This document shows positions 1 through 8,646 of a stretch of DNA of 64,000 nt, piece after piece. Source of the stretch: Erwinia amylovora (GTDB lineage: Bacteria > Pseudomonadota > Gammaproteobacteria > Enterobacterales > Enterobacteriaceae); the NCBI RefSeq assembly GCF_017161565.1, contig NZ_CP066796.1, forward strand, positions 2,418,001 to 2,482,000, given 5' to 3'. The notes below the pieces were generated by a model. That model did not search any database, had not been told where the DNA came from, and was given only the letters and a program-made list of their open reading frames with translations. The position numbers were made by a program, and so were the translations under genes. How positions within the stretch are numbered: the stretch's first letter is position 1; every line of letters begins with the position of its first letter.

Positions 1-101
1 TCTATTACCAGAATACCCGCGACGGAGCAGAAGATTCACAGGACGACCTCGTACCCTCCATTCAGGACGATGGCTGTGAGAGCGGCGCCTGCAAAATCTA
101 A
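1..101 (+). CDS. nrdA: Ribonucleoside-diphosphate reductase 1 alpha subunit, C-terminal end (partial)
   Basis: This is the last 32 codons of the large subunit of class Ia ribonucleotide reductase, which makes deoxynucleotides from ribonucleoside diphosphates. The reading frame enters at base 3 and stops with TAA at 99-101. The tail ends in CESGACKI, which carries the Cys-x4-Cys pair of the flexible C-terminal arm that shuttles electrons from thioredoxin or glutaredoxin to the active site. The tail is essentially the E. coli NrdA C-terminus. The rest of the gene lies upstream of the window. nrdB follows after 50 bp, as in the nrdAB-yfaE operon of enterobacteria. Confidence 0.95.
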   Translation, partial: YYQNTRDGAEDSQDDLVPSIQDDGCESGACKI

Positions 102-112
102 CCTTTATCTCC

Positions 113-134
113 GGGGGCTGGCCTGCCAGCCCCC
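113..134 (+). terminator. GC-rich hairpin in the nrdA-nrdB gap (possible attenuator or mRNA stabiliser)
   Basis: A perfect 9-bp stem, GGGGGCTGG paired with CCAGCCCCC, closes a 4-base CCTG loop and is followed by CGTTTTTGG. It fills most of the 50-bp gap and ends just before the nrdB ribosome binding site (TGGAG at 141-145). The short T tract looks like a weak intrinsic terminator. Because nrdA and nrdB must both be made, partial termination or 3'-end protection of nrdA mRNA is more likely than full termination; that role is inference. Confidence 0.5.
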
Positions 135-151
135 CGTTTTTGGAGTAAATC

Positions 152-1282
152 ATGGCTTACACCACGTTTTCGCAGAATAAAAACAATCAGCTGTTGGAAC
201 CGATGTTCTTCGGTCAGTCGGTTAACGTTGCGCGCTTCGACCAGCAAAAATACGATATCTTCGAGAAGCTGATCGAAAAGCAGCTTTCCTTCTTCTGGCG
301 ACCGGAAGAAGTTGACGTCTCGCGCGATCGCATAGACTATCAGGCGCTGCCGGAGCACGAAAAACACATATTTATCAGTAATCTGAAATACCAGACGCTG
401 CTGGATTCAATTCAGGGGCGCAGCCCGAACGTTGCGCTACTGCCGCTGATCTCTATTCCAGAACTGGAAACCTGGATTGAAACCTGGGCGTTTTCCGAAA
501 CGATCCATTCTCGTTCCTATACTCATATCATTCGCAATATTGTTAACGACCCGGCGCTGGTGTTTGACGATATCGTCACCAACGAACAGATCCTGTCGCG
601 CGCCAAAGATATTTCCGGCTACTACGACGATCTGATTGAGATGACCAGCTACTGGCATCTGCTGGGAGAAGGAACGCATCAGGTCAATGGCAAAACCGTC
701 ACCGTTAACCTGCGCGCGCTGAAAAAACAGCTTTATCTCTGCCTGATGAGCGTCAATGCGCTGGAGGCGATCCGCTTCTATGTCAGCTTTGCCTGCTCCT
801 TTGCCTTCGCCGAGCGCGAGCTGATGGAGGGAAATGCCAAGATCATCAAACTGATTGCCCGCGATGAGGCGCTGCACCTGACCGGAACTCAGCATATGCT
901 GAACCTGCTGCGCAGCGGTGTGGACGACCCGGAAATGGCAGAAATTGCTAAAGAGTGTCGTCAGGAGTGCTACGACCTGTTTGTGCTGGCAGCAGAACAG
1001 GAAAAAGAGTGGGCCGAGTACCTGTTCAGCGGCGGTTCGATGATTGGCCTGAATAAAGACATCCTGTGGCAGTACATTGAATATATTACCAATATTCGCA
1101 TGAATGCCGTAGGGCTGGATCTGCCGTTCAAGACCCGATCAAACCCAATCCCGTGGATTAATTCATGGCTGGTTTCGGATAACGTACAGGTCGCCCCGCA
1201 AGAAGTGGAAGTCAGCTCATATCTGGTCGGCCAGATTGACTCCGAAGTCAACGCTGATGACCTCAGCGATTTCCAGCTTTAA
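152..1282 (+). CDS. nrdB: Ribonucleoside-diphosphate reductase 1 beta subunit
   Basis: This is the 376-residue small (R2) subunit of class Ia ribonucleotide reductase. It houses the di-iron centre and stable tyrosyl radical that start catalysis in NrdA. The helical ferritin-like core shows the expected iron-ligand motifs: an Asp in LLDSIQ, Glu and His in [10 protein letters not shown] with the radical Tyr at its end, Glu in VNALEAIRF, and the late pair in ARDEALHL. The C-terminal tail ends DDLSDFQL, the segment by which R2 docks onto R1. The length matches E. coli NrdB. The ATG at 152 has a GGAG about six bases upstream. yfaE begins two bases after the stop, so the two genes are probably translated together. 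Confidence 0.97.
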   Translation: MAYTTFSQNKNNQLLEPMFFGQSVNVARFDQQKYDIFEKLIEKQLSFFWRPEEVDVSRDRIDYQALPEHEKHIFISNLKYQTLLDSIQGRSPNVALLPLISIPELETWIETWAFSETIHSRSYTHIIRNIVNDPALVFDDIVTNEQILSRAKDISGYYDDLIEMTSYWHLLGEGTHQVNGKTVTVNLRALKKQLYLCLMSVNALEAIRFYVSFACSFAFAERELMEGNAKIIKLIARDEALHLTGTQHMLNLLRSGVDDPEMAEIAKECRQECYDLFVLAAEQEKEWAEYLFSGGSMIGLNKDILWQYIEYITNIRMNAVGLDLPFKTRSNPIPWINSWLVSDNVQVAPQEVEVSSYLVGQIDSEVNADDLSDFQL

Positions 1283-1284
1283 AT

Positions 1285-1545
1285 ATGGCGCGTTCGACCA
1301 TTACGCTGCGGACTTCCGGTACGCAGCTTGAATGCCACGACGAGCACCCTTCCCTGCTGGCAGCGCTGGAATCGCACCGCGTGTGTGTCGAGTATCAGTG
1401 CCGTGAAGGCTATTGCGGCTCCTGCCGTACCCGCCTGCTGAAGGGTGAAGTCAGCTACAGCGCAACACCGCTGGCCTTTGTGCAACCGGGGGAAATTTTG
1501 CCCTGCTGCTGCCGGGCCAGCGGCGATATAGAGATTGAGCTGTAA
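1285..1545 (+). CDS. yfaE: 2Fe-2S ferredoxin YfaE (NrdB cofactor maintenance)
   Basis: This is an 86-residue plant-type [2Fe-2S] ferredoxin. Cluster ligands are visible as Cys39, Cys44 and Cys47 in the YQCREGYCGSC motif, with the fourth in the CCC run at 74-76. In E. coli, YfaE supplies electrons to rebuild the di-iron tyrosyl cofactor of NrdB, and its position immediately after nrdB fits that role. The two-base gap to the nrdB stop implies cotranscription and probably translational coupling. The length agrees with the E. coli protein of about 84 residues. Confidence 0.93.
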   Translation: MARSTITLRTSGTQLECHDEHPSLLAALESHRVCVEYQCREGYCGSCRTRLLKGEVSYSATPLAFVQPGEILPCCCRASGDIEIEL

Positions 1546-1618
1546 GTAACCGCCTCTTTGATCAGGGAAGCCGAGAAAATTTCAACGGATTTTCAATCAT
1601 ACCAGACAGGAGTTGAAT

Positions 1619-1876
1619 ATGATTTGTCAGCAACAACATCGTTACTCCCCTGATTTTAGCGCACTCCCGGACGATCAAAGTAAATTCAATGGCCGACATA
1701 AGTGTGCCGGTTGTGCTTATGAGAAGGGTTACGAACGAGGGCGTACAAAGGCTCAGTTTCTGAATATTGATTACAGTGAGTTGCCAGATAGTCAGGCTGG
1801 CACTGTAAGGCACAAAAGCGTTCAGGCCGCCTTTGCTAAGGGGTATTTTGAAGGTGTCCTGGCTTCTTATTCATAA
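1619..1876 (+). CDS. Small two-repeat hypothetical protein
   Basis: This 85-residue protein is not one I recognise. The ATG at 1619 is preceded by AGGAG at a good distance; an in-frame TTG six bases earlier is a weaker start. The protein consists of two copies of one unit of about 33 residues. Both copies share a [FY]SxLPD[DS]Q motif followed about ten residues later by HK[CS] and then KGYxxG. The first copy has a CAGC pair that could hold a metal; the second replaces it with SVQA. The protein is charged, without a signal peptide or membrane segment. It sits 70 bp after yfaE on the same strand, but its composition is less GC-rich than the operon, so it is probably a separate gene. Confidence 0.7.
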   Translation: MICQQQHRYSPDFSALPDDQSKFNGRHKCAGCAYEKGYERGRTKAQFLNIDYSELPDSQAGTVRHKSVQAAFAKGYFEGVLASYS

Positions 1877-1971
1877 AGCTGAAACGCTCTGTCAGAGAAA
1901 TACTTCGTGAAGCCGGGCAGACGCGCCTGACTGAGATAACCAACACATCAAGCGCAACGGCTTGCACAACC

Positions 1972-2005
1972 GGAAGCTCACGCCATTGAGCGGGCGTCAG
2001 CTTCC
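1972..2005. terminator. Hairpin between convergent genes
   Basis: A 13-bp stem with one mismatch (GGAAGCTCACGCC against GGCGTCAGCTTCC) and an 8-base loop lies between the small plus-strand gene ending at 1876 and the minus-strand CinA-like gene ending at 2016. There is no run of T on either side, so an intrinsic terminator is possible but not certain. Confidence 0.4.
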
Positions 2006-2015
2006 TCTGCCAGTG

Positions 2016-3206
2016 CTACAAGGTTTCCACCACCTCAATCCAGCCGTGTCCGCTGGTGACCGTCTGACCGTTCAGCCAGCGACGCAGCATATTCATTGCC
2101 AGCATTGCGACCATATCCTGACGTGCTTTCAGCCCATGCCGGCTGACACCGAACTTCACTTTCTGCGCGAAAGTCCCTTCCGGCGTATGCAGCGCAAGGC
2201 CTAAGCGCTGGTCTTCCATTGTTCCTACGACCAGCGCCAGATGGGCGTGATGCTTGTTGGCCAGCTGCTGACTGCGCGCCGCCAGTAAGCCAAGCGTCTC
2301 GGCCTGAGCGGGCAGCACATTACCCGCGGCCAAAGCGGCGCCGGCAGAATTAAGCTGCCACTGGAGCAATCCGGCGCTGAACTGCTCACTGACCGACAGT
2401 AACAGCTTATGCTCTTTCAAACGCCGTGCCAGCTGTTCAGGCAGCGTTTCCAGCCCTTCAAAAATGACGCTGTCGCCGGCGATTTCCCGCACCTGCTGCC
2501 AGAACTGCTCCATTTCAGGGCGCTTTTCCAGCGGGCCATTCAGTTTCAGTTCGATGATCGGCATTGAGGCGCGATAACCCATAACAACGCCTTCCGGCAG
2601 AGGTAGTGCTTCAATGGCGGATGCCAGGTCACTCTCGCCACGGCCAAAGGTGGTCATGCGTAAACAAAGCGGCGGTTGCGGAAGCGCGTAACGCGCTTTC
2701 AGACGTGGCAGAATTTGATCCGTCACCATCACCTTATATTCTGAAGGCACGCCGGGCGTGAAGAATATCCAGCAGCGGTTCAACTGCATGGCAAAACCAC
2801 AGGCGGTGCCAACCGGGTTGTCGATCATCTCCGCACCCTGGGGGATTTCAGCCTGCTTACGATTGCTGGCCGCCATCACTTTGCCACGACTGGCGAAGAA
2901 CTCCTCCATTTTAGTCAGCCATTCCGGCTGAAATTCCAGCGCCACACCGGCGGCAGTGGCGGCCGCCAGCGCACTCAGATCGTCACTGGTCGGCCCAAGA
3001 CCGCCGTTAACGATCAGGACGTCAGCCACCTGACTGCGTTCGGTCAGTACGGCGACCAGCTCTTCCAGACTGTCACCCACCGTCTGGCGCCGCGTCATCG
3101 CTAAGCCCTGCTCCAACAGCAATGCGGCCAGCCAGGCCGCATTGCTGTCGACGATCTGCCCGTGCAGCACTTCATCACCTGTCGCGAGCATTTCCACTCT
3201 GATCAT
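2016..3206 (-). CDS. yfaY: CinA-like protein (YfaY)
   Basis: This 396-residue protein belongs to the CinA family. The N-terminal molybdopterin-binding-like domain (about residues 1-170) begins MIRVEMLATGDEVL and contains the family's NGGLGPTSDD motif. The C-terminal CinA/PncC-type domain lies at about residues 240-390. In other bacteria this family includes pyrophosphatase and NMN deamidase activities; E. coli YfaY is regarded as a paralogue whose C-terminal domain is degenerate, so activity here is uncertain. The start at 3206 was chosen because CinA proteins begin at this MIRVEML and a GGAGAG lies just upstream. A longer frame reaching 3263 has no support. The gene appears to be transcribed alone. 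Confidence 0.85.
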   Translation of the reverse strand: MIRVEMLATGDEVLHGQIVDSNAAWLAALLLEQGLAMTRRQTVGDSLEELVAVLTERSQVADVLIVNGGLGPTSDDLSALAAATAAGVALEFQPEWLTKMEEFFASRGKVMAASNRKQAEIPQGAEMIDNPVGTACGFAMQLNRCWIFFTPGVPSEYKVMVTDQILPRLKARYALPQPPLCLRMTTFGRGESDLASAIEALPLPEGVVMGYRASMPIIELKLNGPLEKRPEMEQFWQQVREIAGDSVIFEGLETLPEQLARRLKEHKLLLSVSEQFSAGLLQWQLNSAGAALAAGNVLPAQAETLGLLAARSQQLANKHHAHLALVVGTMEDQRLGLALHTPEGTFAQKVKFGVSRHGLKARQDMVAMLAMNMLRRWLNGQTVTSGHGWIEVVETL

Positions 3207-3378
3207 TTTTCTCTCCGGATATAAGCAATTCTTGACACTGTATGAAGTGCAAGTCAGAAACACAATGCAAGTTTAAGTAATTGAATCAGTTTCTGCCGGA
3301 GAATGAATCATCGTTTAAATACCCCGCGCGGCCGGGTCAGGCGCCGCGCAGGACCACCGGCCCCTCGCGGAGCGAACG

Positions 3379-4497
3379 TCAGTCCGCTATGCCCGTCACC
3401 TGCCCCAGAGGCCTTTTGTCTGGCTCACCGGGTACATGTACCTCGTCAACTGTCGAATCCGTTGCTGCCATAATCTCCCGCGCTTCGGCTTCGTCAGCGG
3501 CATCTTTTTCAAGGCTTTCCTGTTGCTGACCTTTAAGCGGTGCATAGACCAGATCGATAAGGATCGGAAAATGGTCCGATCCCATATTTTGTAAACGACG
3601 AATGCCTGCCAGGACAAAATGTTGACTGTGGAAAACGTGATCCAGCGGCCAGCGTAAAATGGGGTAGCCCGCATGGAAAGTACAGAACATTCCCCGGCCA
3701 CGGCGTGGGTCAAGCAGGCCGCTGATTTTCAAAAACAGCTGGGTGGTGCGTGACCAGGCAACATCATTAAGATCGCCGGTGACAATGACCGGTTGCGCCG
3801 CCGATGCCACGCTTTTACCCACCATCACCAGTTCGGCATCCCGGTCTGTCGACTCGTCGCTCTCCGTCGGACTGGGCGGCATCGGATGTACACAGTGCAG
3901 CCTTACATCCGTCTGTTCATCCAGTTGAACCAGCATATGCATTGAAGGGATTGCATCGTCGACCAGAAACTGAATTTCAGCATCTTTAAGCGGCAGGCGC
4001 GAGTAAACGTGCATCCCATAGAGATTATCCTGTGGGCACTTCAGGCTATAAGGATAATCTGCTGACAACACGTCCAGCTGCGCTTGCCACCAGTGGTCCG
4101 TTTCCAGTGCAATCAGGACATCCGGCTGCTCCGCCTGCACCTGAGCCAATAGCCGCGCTGCCTGTCTGTTGGGGGTAAGGACATTCGACACCATCACCCG
4201 TAAACGAGGAGCATCGCTATAACCACGATGATCCTTGACCTGCTTTGGGCTGAAAGACGTATAGGGGTAGATCCACCAGCATTGATAAGCGGCACAGCCA
4301 GCATTAATCAGTGCCAGCACCAGCGCCCAGCCATGCTGGCTGCTGAAACAGAGGCTAACCAGCGTGAAGCCTGCCCCCATAATGGCCAGCTGCAACCGGG
4401 GAAAGTCCCAAACGCGTATCCACCAGGCTTGAAAATGCAGAAGAGGGGCGAGGGTTAACAGCACCAGCACCAGCGTCAAAAATGTCAAAAAAACCAT
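3379..4497 (-). CDS. Membrane-anchored endonuclease/exonuclease/phosphatase family protein
   Basis: This 372-residue protein has two or three hydrophobic helices in its first 75 residues, then a DNase I-like (EEP superfamily) domain. Hallmark residues are visible: VMVSNVLTPN near residue 100, a Glu in LIALETDHWW, the GDLND catalytic motif and the C-terminal GSDHFPI. Enzymes of this fold hydrolyse phosphodiester or phosphomonoester bonds using a metal ion. Membrane-anchored bacterial members are mostly uncharacterised, so the substrate is unknown. The C-terminal 45 residues are charged and probably disordered. It is followed on the same strand by the CinA-like gene, but a 172-bp gap argues for separate expression. 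Confidence 0.8.
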   Translation of the reverse strand: MVFLTFLTLVLVLLTLAPLLHFQAWWIRVWDFPRLQLAIMGAGFTLVSLCFSSQHGWALVLALINAGCAAYQCWWIYPYTSFSPKQVKDHRGYSDAPRLRVMVSNVLTPNRQAARLLAQVQAEQPDVLIALETDHWWQAQLDVLSADYPYSLKCPQDNLYGMHVYSRLPLKDAEIQFLVDDAIPSMHMLVQLDEQTDVRLHCVHPMPPSPTESDESTDRDAELVMVGKSVASAAQPVIVTGDLNDVAWSRTTQLFLKISGLLDPRRGRGMFCTFHAGYPILRWPLDHVFHSQHFVLAGIRRLQNMGSDHFPILIDLVYAPLKGQQQESLEKDAADEAEAREIMAATDSTVDEVHVPGEPDKRPLGQVTGIAD

Positions 4498-4607
4498 GCA
4501 ATCTATCCTTTAATTACTGTTAAAAACACTGCTGCGCAGCTTTATCCGACCGGTCAATATCACGTTTTGCCACGGGTGACGGGCAGAGGAAGTGGTTTTT
4601 CACTGTT

Positions 4608-5981
4608 TCAGGCTGACTCGCCCCGTGTTGTTTCGTGCAAGCGCGACAAAAATGCCTCCGCCCACCAATGACTGTCGTGAAGGGTAAGCTGTCTCAACAG
4701 ACGCCCGTGCCGTTCACGGCGTTCCTCCAGAGGAAGATGCAAGGCCGAATGCATGGCTTCAGCTATCTCCTGCGGATCGTACGGGTTAACAATCATGGCA
4801 TCTGTCATCTGCTCTGCCGCGCCGGCAAACTTTGACAAAACCAGAACCCCCGGATCGTCCGGGTTTTGCAGGGCGATATACATTTTGGCCATCAGGCTCA
4901 TGCCAGCAACCAGCGGAGTCACCAGCGCGACTCGTGCGGCACGATAAATGCCGGCCTGCTGCTCCCGGCTATAGGACGTGGTCAGACAGCTCACCGGATA
5001 CCAGTTCAGCGTGCCGTGCGCGCCATTCATTCCACCGCACAGGCTTTCCAGATGATGGCTAATGTCCCGCGACAGGCACGCATGGCCCGCCGCCGGTGAG
5101 GCCAGCTGAAGCAGCGTGGCGTTACCGACATAGTGTGGATGCGCCTGCAACAGCGCCTCCATCGCGCTGATGCGGTAAGGCAGCCCGGCGCTGTCATCCA
5201 GATGCCCGCCGCTAAGGATGATGCTTTCTGGCAATGAATCCCGGCACTGCTGCTCAATGCTGCTGCATCCATCGCTTTCACTCAGCGTCAACGCGTCACG
5301 GCTATCGATACCAGCGGGAAATACGCCAACGTTAATCGTCCGGCCACGGACCCTGAAAGCGGTGGCAGCAATTCGCTCGATGCGGAATGTTGATTCAATC
5401 CACAGCAGAAAACCGTTCATATCGCGCTGCGTCTGAAAACCGATCAGATCGCAGCAAAGCAATGATTCGGCCAACCACTGCCACTCGGGAATGGCTTCTA
5501 TACCGAGCCCCGGCGGAAAGGGCTGATGCAGGAAAAAACCCACGGGATTATTCAGGCCAGCTTCGCGGATCAGTCTTATACAGGGTATCAGGTGATAATC
5601 CTGTATCCAGATATCATCATCTGGCCCGGCGCATTCTGTCACCGCACGGGCGTAGGCTTTATTAAGGCTCTGATACTGAAGAAGATACGCAGCGGTGAAG
5701 TGGGCCAAATCGGGCCGCTGGTGGAATACCGGCCACATCCCTTTATGCACGTAGCCGTGATAGCCCAGTTCATATTCGTCATCAGTCAATGGAAAAGTCA
5801 GGGTGTTGAAGCCGCGGTCGCAACGGGTGGTTAGCTGGCGTAAGGCGTCTGCCGGGGCTGCTTCCCTTGTACCGTCCCAGCTGATCCACGTCCCTTTGCG
5901 GCGTGACAGAATACCCGTGTAAATCGCTGCAAGGGTTGAGTGAGCGGATTGATTGAGCGATACCAGGATTAAACCAGACAT
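4608..5981 (-). CDS. Trehalose-6-phosphate synthase-like protein (GT20), probably inactive
   Basis: This 457-residue protein aligns over its whole length with OtsA, the enzyme joining UDP-glucose and glucose-6-phosphate. Shared blocks include WIQDYHLIP, GFFLHQPFP, LIGFQTQRD, LQNPDDPGVLVLSKFAGAA and IVNPYD. The residues that hold the sugar nucleotide are changed. OtsA VERLDYSKGL reads GGHLDDSAGL here, so Arg and Lys become His260 and Ala265. OtsA LRDGMNLVAKEY reads LVAGMSLMAKMY, so the Asp and Glu of the GT-B EX7E-type pair become Ala359 and Met367. The N-terminal SNR and a later Arg are also lost. The frame itself is intact. No otsB phosphatase gene is adjacent. It is best described as a GT20 pseudoenzyme, possibly regulatory. 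Confidence 0.8.
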   Translation of the reverse strand: MSGLILVSLNQSAHSTLAAIYTGILSRRKGTWISWDGTREAAPADALRQLTTRCDRGFNTLTFPLTDDEYELGYHGYVHKGMWPVFHQRPDLAHFTAAYLLQYQSLNKAYARAVTECAGPDDDIWIQDYHLIPCIRLIREAGLNNPVGFFLHQPFPPGLGIEAIPEWQWLAESLLCCDLIGFQTQRDMNGFLLWIESTFRIERIAATAFRVRGRTINVGVFPAGIDSRDALTLSESDGCSSIEQQCRDSLPESIILSGGHLDDSAGLPYRISAMEALLQAHPHYVGNATLLQLASPAAGHACLSRDISHHLESLCGGMNGAHGTLNWYPVSCLTTSYSREQQAGIYRAARVALVTPLVAGMSLMAKMYIALQNPDDPGVLVLSKFAGAAEQMTDAMIVNPYDPQEIAEAMHSALHLPLEERRERHGRLLRQLTLHDSHWWAEAFLSRLHETTRGESA

Positions 5982-6520
5982 CAGGATTACCTCTTGTTAT
6001 GACGCGGGCATAAGAAACAATACGACGTGAATACGCGCGGGGGGTGCCATGCTCAATCGCAGCCGCCGTTGTTTCACATCTTGCTGTCGCGTTGGGGCAA
6101 TTATTTAGTGACGATGGCAAAAAACCGACCATTGAAACAGAACGCTGTTCTGGCCGCTGAAAGTGAAACAGGATTTTGCTCTGCCTGTTGCGCGCTAAGG
6201 AGCACAACGCCTTTGCTGTAATGCAGTGCTACGCCAGTGGCGGTGATCTGCGTCTTCATGGCCCTTCCGGTTAATGGCTCAGATAACATTAGTGCCAGGC
6301 ATTAAACTGCTTTTGGTGTAAAAAAGCCGTAAAAATTTCGCCCTGAACATATAAATCACGTAAATAATATTGTACTTATGTATGCTCTTACAGCGTCTCT
6401 CGGCACTATCCTGAAAGTAGACCGGCAATATGATTCGCTTTACGGCCAAAATCTGCCGAACGTTCAGGAGCCAGTTGAGGATCATATGTCGTCATACTTA
6501 ACTCAAAATAAGACCGGTAA
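5982..6520. other. Non-coding region between the GT20-like gene and kup
   Basis: These 540 bp separate divergently transcribed genes and must contain both promoters. The half next to kup is AT-rich, with several TATAAT-like hexamers, but none stood out with a convincing partner. Apart from one weak small ORF on the minus strand (listed separately) I see no gene. No RNA gene or strong terminator hairpin was noticed. Confidence 0.5.
6101..6259 (-). CDS. Possible small protein upstream of the GT20-like gene
   Basis: This 52-codon frame begins MKTQITATGV. The ATG has GGAAGG four to five bases upstream, which is a real ribosome-binding-site match, and the gene lies on the same strand as the GT20-like gene, ending 119 bp before it. 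The protein has no recognisable motif, signal peptide or membrane helix. It may be chance coding capacity; only the start context supports it. Confidence 0.25.
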   Translation of the reverse strand: MKTQITATGVALHYSKGVVLLSAQQAEQNPVSLSAARTAFCFNGRFFAIVTK

Positions 6521-8389
6521 ATGAAAACTTCAGATAAACAACCCTTGCCCACGGCCATGCTGGCGGCAGCGGGCATCGTATTTGGTGATATCGGAACCAG
6601 CCCGCTTTATACCCTTAGAGAATGCCTGTCCATACTGCCCGACGGCGGCATTAATAAAGTGGCCGTTATGGGGTTTCTTTCCCTGATTTTCTGGGGGCTT
6701 ACGCTGATCGTTACGGTGAAGTACGTCTGCTTTGTGATGCGTGCCGACCATGACGGGGAAGGCGGTATTCTCACGCTGATGTCCCTTGCGCGACAGAAGG
6801 TGGGTAGCCGTGCCTCACGCATCATCGTGCTGGCCGGACTGACGGGCGGTGCCTTTTTCTACGGTGATGGCATTATCACCCCTGCTATCTCCGTGCTGTC
6901 CGCGGTGGAAGGCATTGAGGTTGTTGCTCCGGCTCTCGACCGCTTTATCGTCCCGCTGTCGGTTGCCATCCTGACGCTGCTTTTTATCATCCAGAAGCAC
7001 GGAACTGAAAAGGTCAGCCGGGTATTTGGTCCGGTCATGGTGATCTGGTTTATCACGCTCGCCGCCATGGGTATCAGGGGGATAATGATGAACCCCGCGA
7101 TACTTCATGCGCTTAATCCGGCATTTGCGCTGGAATTCCTGCTAGGCAATCAGGCGATCTCTTTCGCCGCGCTGGGGATGGTGGTGCTGGCGGTAACCGG
7201 TGCCGAGGCGCTATACGCTGACATGGGGCACCTGGGTAAACGCCCAATCAGGCTGGCCTGGCTGATTCTGGCCATGCCGGCGCTGGTGCTGAACTACTTC
7301 GGCCAGGGAGCACTGGTTCTGGCCGATACCGCCACCGCCAGGAACCCCTTCTACCTGCTGGCACCGCAGTGGGCGCAGATCCCGTTAATCGTTCTTTCCA
7401 CGCTGGCTACCGTTATTGCCGCTCAGTCGATCATTACCGGCATTTACACCCTGACCCAGCAGGCAATACGCCAGGGCTTTTTGCCCCCGGTACGCATTGT
7501 GTTTACCTCCGCCACGGAATCGGGCCAGATCTACATTCCGGTGGTTAACTGGCTGCTTTTTGCCGCAGTCACTGCGGTTATTCTGGCTTTCCGGCACTCT
7601 TCTTCCCTGTCGTCTGCCTACGGCATTGTGGTCACGGGGACGATGGTACTGACATCGTGTCTGGCCGGGGTGGTTGCCATTAAAAACTGGAAGTGGCCTT
7701 TAATCGCTTCGGTGCCTTTTATTCTTTGCTTGCTGGCGGTTGACGTTCCGCTGTTCGGCGCTAACCTGCGCAAACTGTTGTCCGGAGGATGGGTTCCGGT
7801 ACTGATGGCGCTGGTTATGCTGGTTCTGATGTATATCTGGAGTTCGGAGCGGTCGAAGATTATTCGCCGCCTGACTGATAATGCTGAAGGGCTCAATGCC
7901 ATGGTCAGCTCGCTGGAGAAGTTACCGCCCAAGCGGGTCGATGGTACGGCCATCTTCCTGACCAAGAAAGAACACGAAATTCCGCAAGCGCTGCTGCACA
8001 ACCTGAAACATAACCGGGTGCTGCATGAACGCGTTGTCCTGCTGCATATCAGGACCTGTGACACGCCAAGGGTGCATAACCAGCAGCGCATAACAATCCG
8101 TCAGCTTTCCCCCTCTTTCTGGCAGATCGTCGCCTCCTATGGCTGGCAGGAAGTGCCATCCATGCAGGATATTCTGCACCTCTGTGGACTGGAAGGATTT
8201 GGATGCACGGTCAACGAAGCCTCCTTCTTCACCTCGCACGACACCTTAGTGATGAGAAAAAGGAAAGGCCTGGCACGCCTGAGCGGTGGAATATTCCACT
8301 TCTTCCAGCGTAACGCACTGCGCGCTCACGCACAGTTTATGATCCCCCCTAACAGGGTGATTGAACTGGGTGGACAGAAAGAGTTCTGA
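6521..8389 (+). CDS. kup: Low-affinity potassium transporter Kup
   Basis: This 622-residue inner-membrane protein is the same length as E. coli Kup (TrkD) and clearly similar throughout. It has the N-terminal VFGDIGTSPLYT signature, about twelve transmembrane helices in the first 440 residues with the FFYGDGIITPAISVLSA block, and a hydrophilic cytoplasmic C-terminal domain ending PPNRVIELGGQKEF. Kup imports potassium, probably with protons, and matters at low pH or under osmotic stress. In E. coli kup lies beside the rbs operon, not here, and the sequence is moderately diverged, so this may be a second kup copy. The ribosome binding site before the ATG is weak. The gene appears to be monocistronic. 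Confidence 0.92.
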   Translation: MKTSDKQPLPTAMLAAAGIVFGDIGTSPLYTLRECLSILPDGGINKVAVMGFLSLIFWGLTLIVTVKYVCFVMRADHDGEGGILTLMSLARQKVGSRASRIIVLAGLTGGAFFYGDGIITPAISVLSAVEGIEVVAPALDRFIVPLSVAILTLLFIIQKHGTEKVSRVFGPVMVIWFITLAAMGIRGIMMNPAILHALNPAFALEFLLGNQAISFAALGMVVLAVTGAEALYADMGHLGKRPIRLAWLILAMPALVLNYFGQGALVLADTATARNPFYLLAPQWAQIPLIVLSTLATVIAAQSIITGIYTLTQQAIRQGFLPPVRIVFTSATESGQIYIPVVNWLLFAAVTAVILAFRHSSSLSSAYGIVVTGTMVLTSCLAGVVAIKNWKWPLIASVPFILCLLAVDVPLFGANLRKLLSGGWVPVLMALVMLVLMYIWSSERSKIIRRLTDNAEGLNAMVSSLEKLPPKRVDGTAIFLTKKEHEIPQALLHNLKHNRVLHERVVLLHIRTCDTPRVHNQQRITIRQLSPSFWQIVASYGWQEVPSMQDILHLCGLEGFGCTVNEASFFTSHDTLVMRKRKGLARLSGGIFHFFQRNALRAHAQFMIPPNRVIELGGQKEF

Positions 8390-8609
8390 TCCTGTCGGCA
8401 AAAAACCAGTCCGGAGCCTAATCCGCTCTGGATTGCCCCGCCCGACTGCTTTCGCCCGCATAACGTAGGTCCACAGGGCAAGGATGCCTGGCTGACAACA
8501 TTTCAAACTGGTTCTATAGTCTGGCCAGTTCTGCCGGAGGCGATGGCGGTCACCAGCTGAAGAAGATTACCGCGAGGATCGTACGGGGAAAGTAACAGCG
8601 AACGTAGAA

Positions 8610-8631
8610 CAGACGCCCGACAGGGCGTCTG
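8610..8631 (-). terminator. Hairpin terminator after elaB
   Basis: A perfect 9-bp stem, CAGACGCCC with GGGCGTCTG, closes a 4-base loop 16 bp beyond the elaB stop. Read on the minus strand it is followed by TTCTACGTTC, only a short T stretch. It probably ends elaB and may also stop transcripts arriving from kup. Confidence 0.6.
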
Positions 8632-8646
8632 TGATAACCAACGAGA

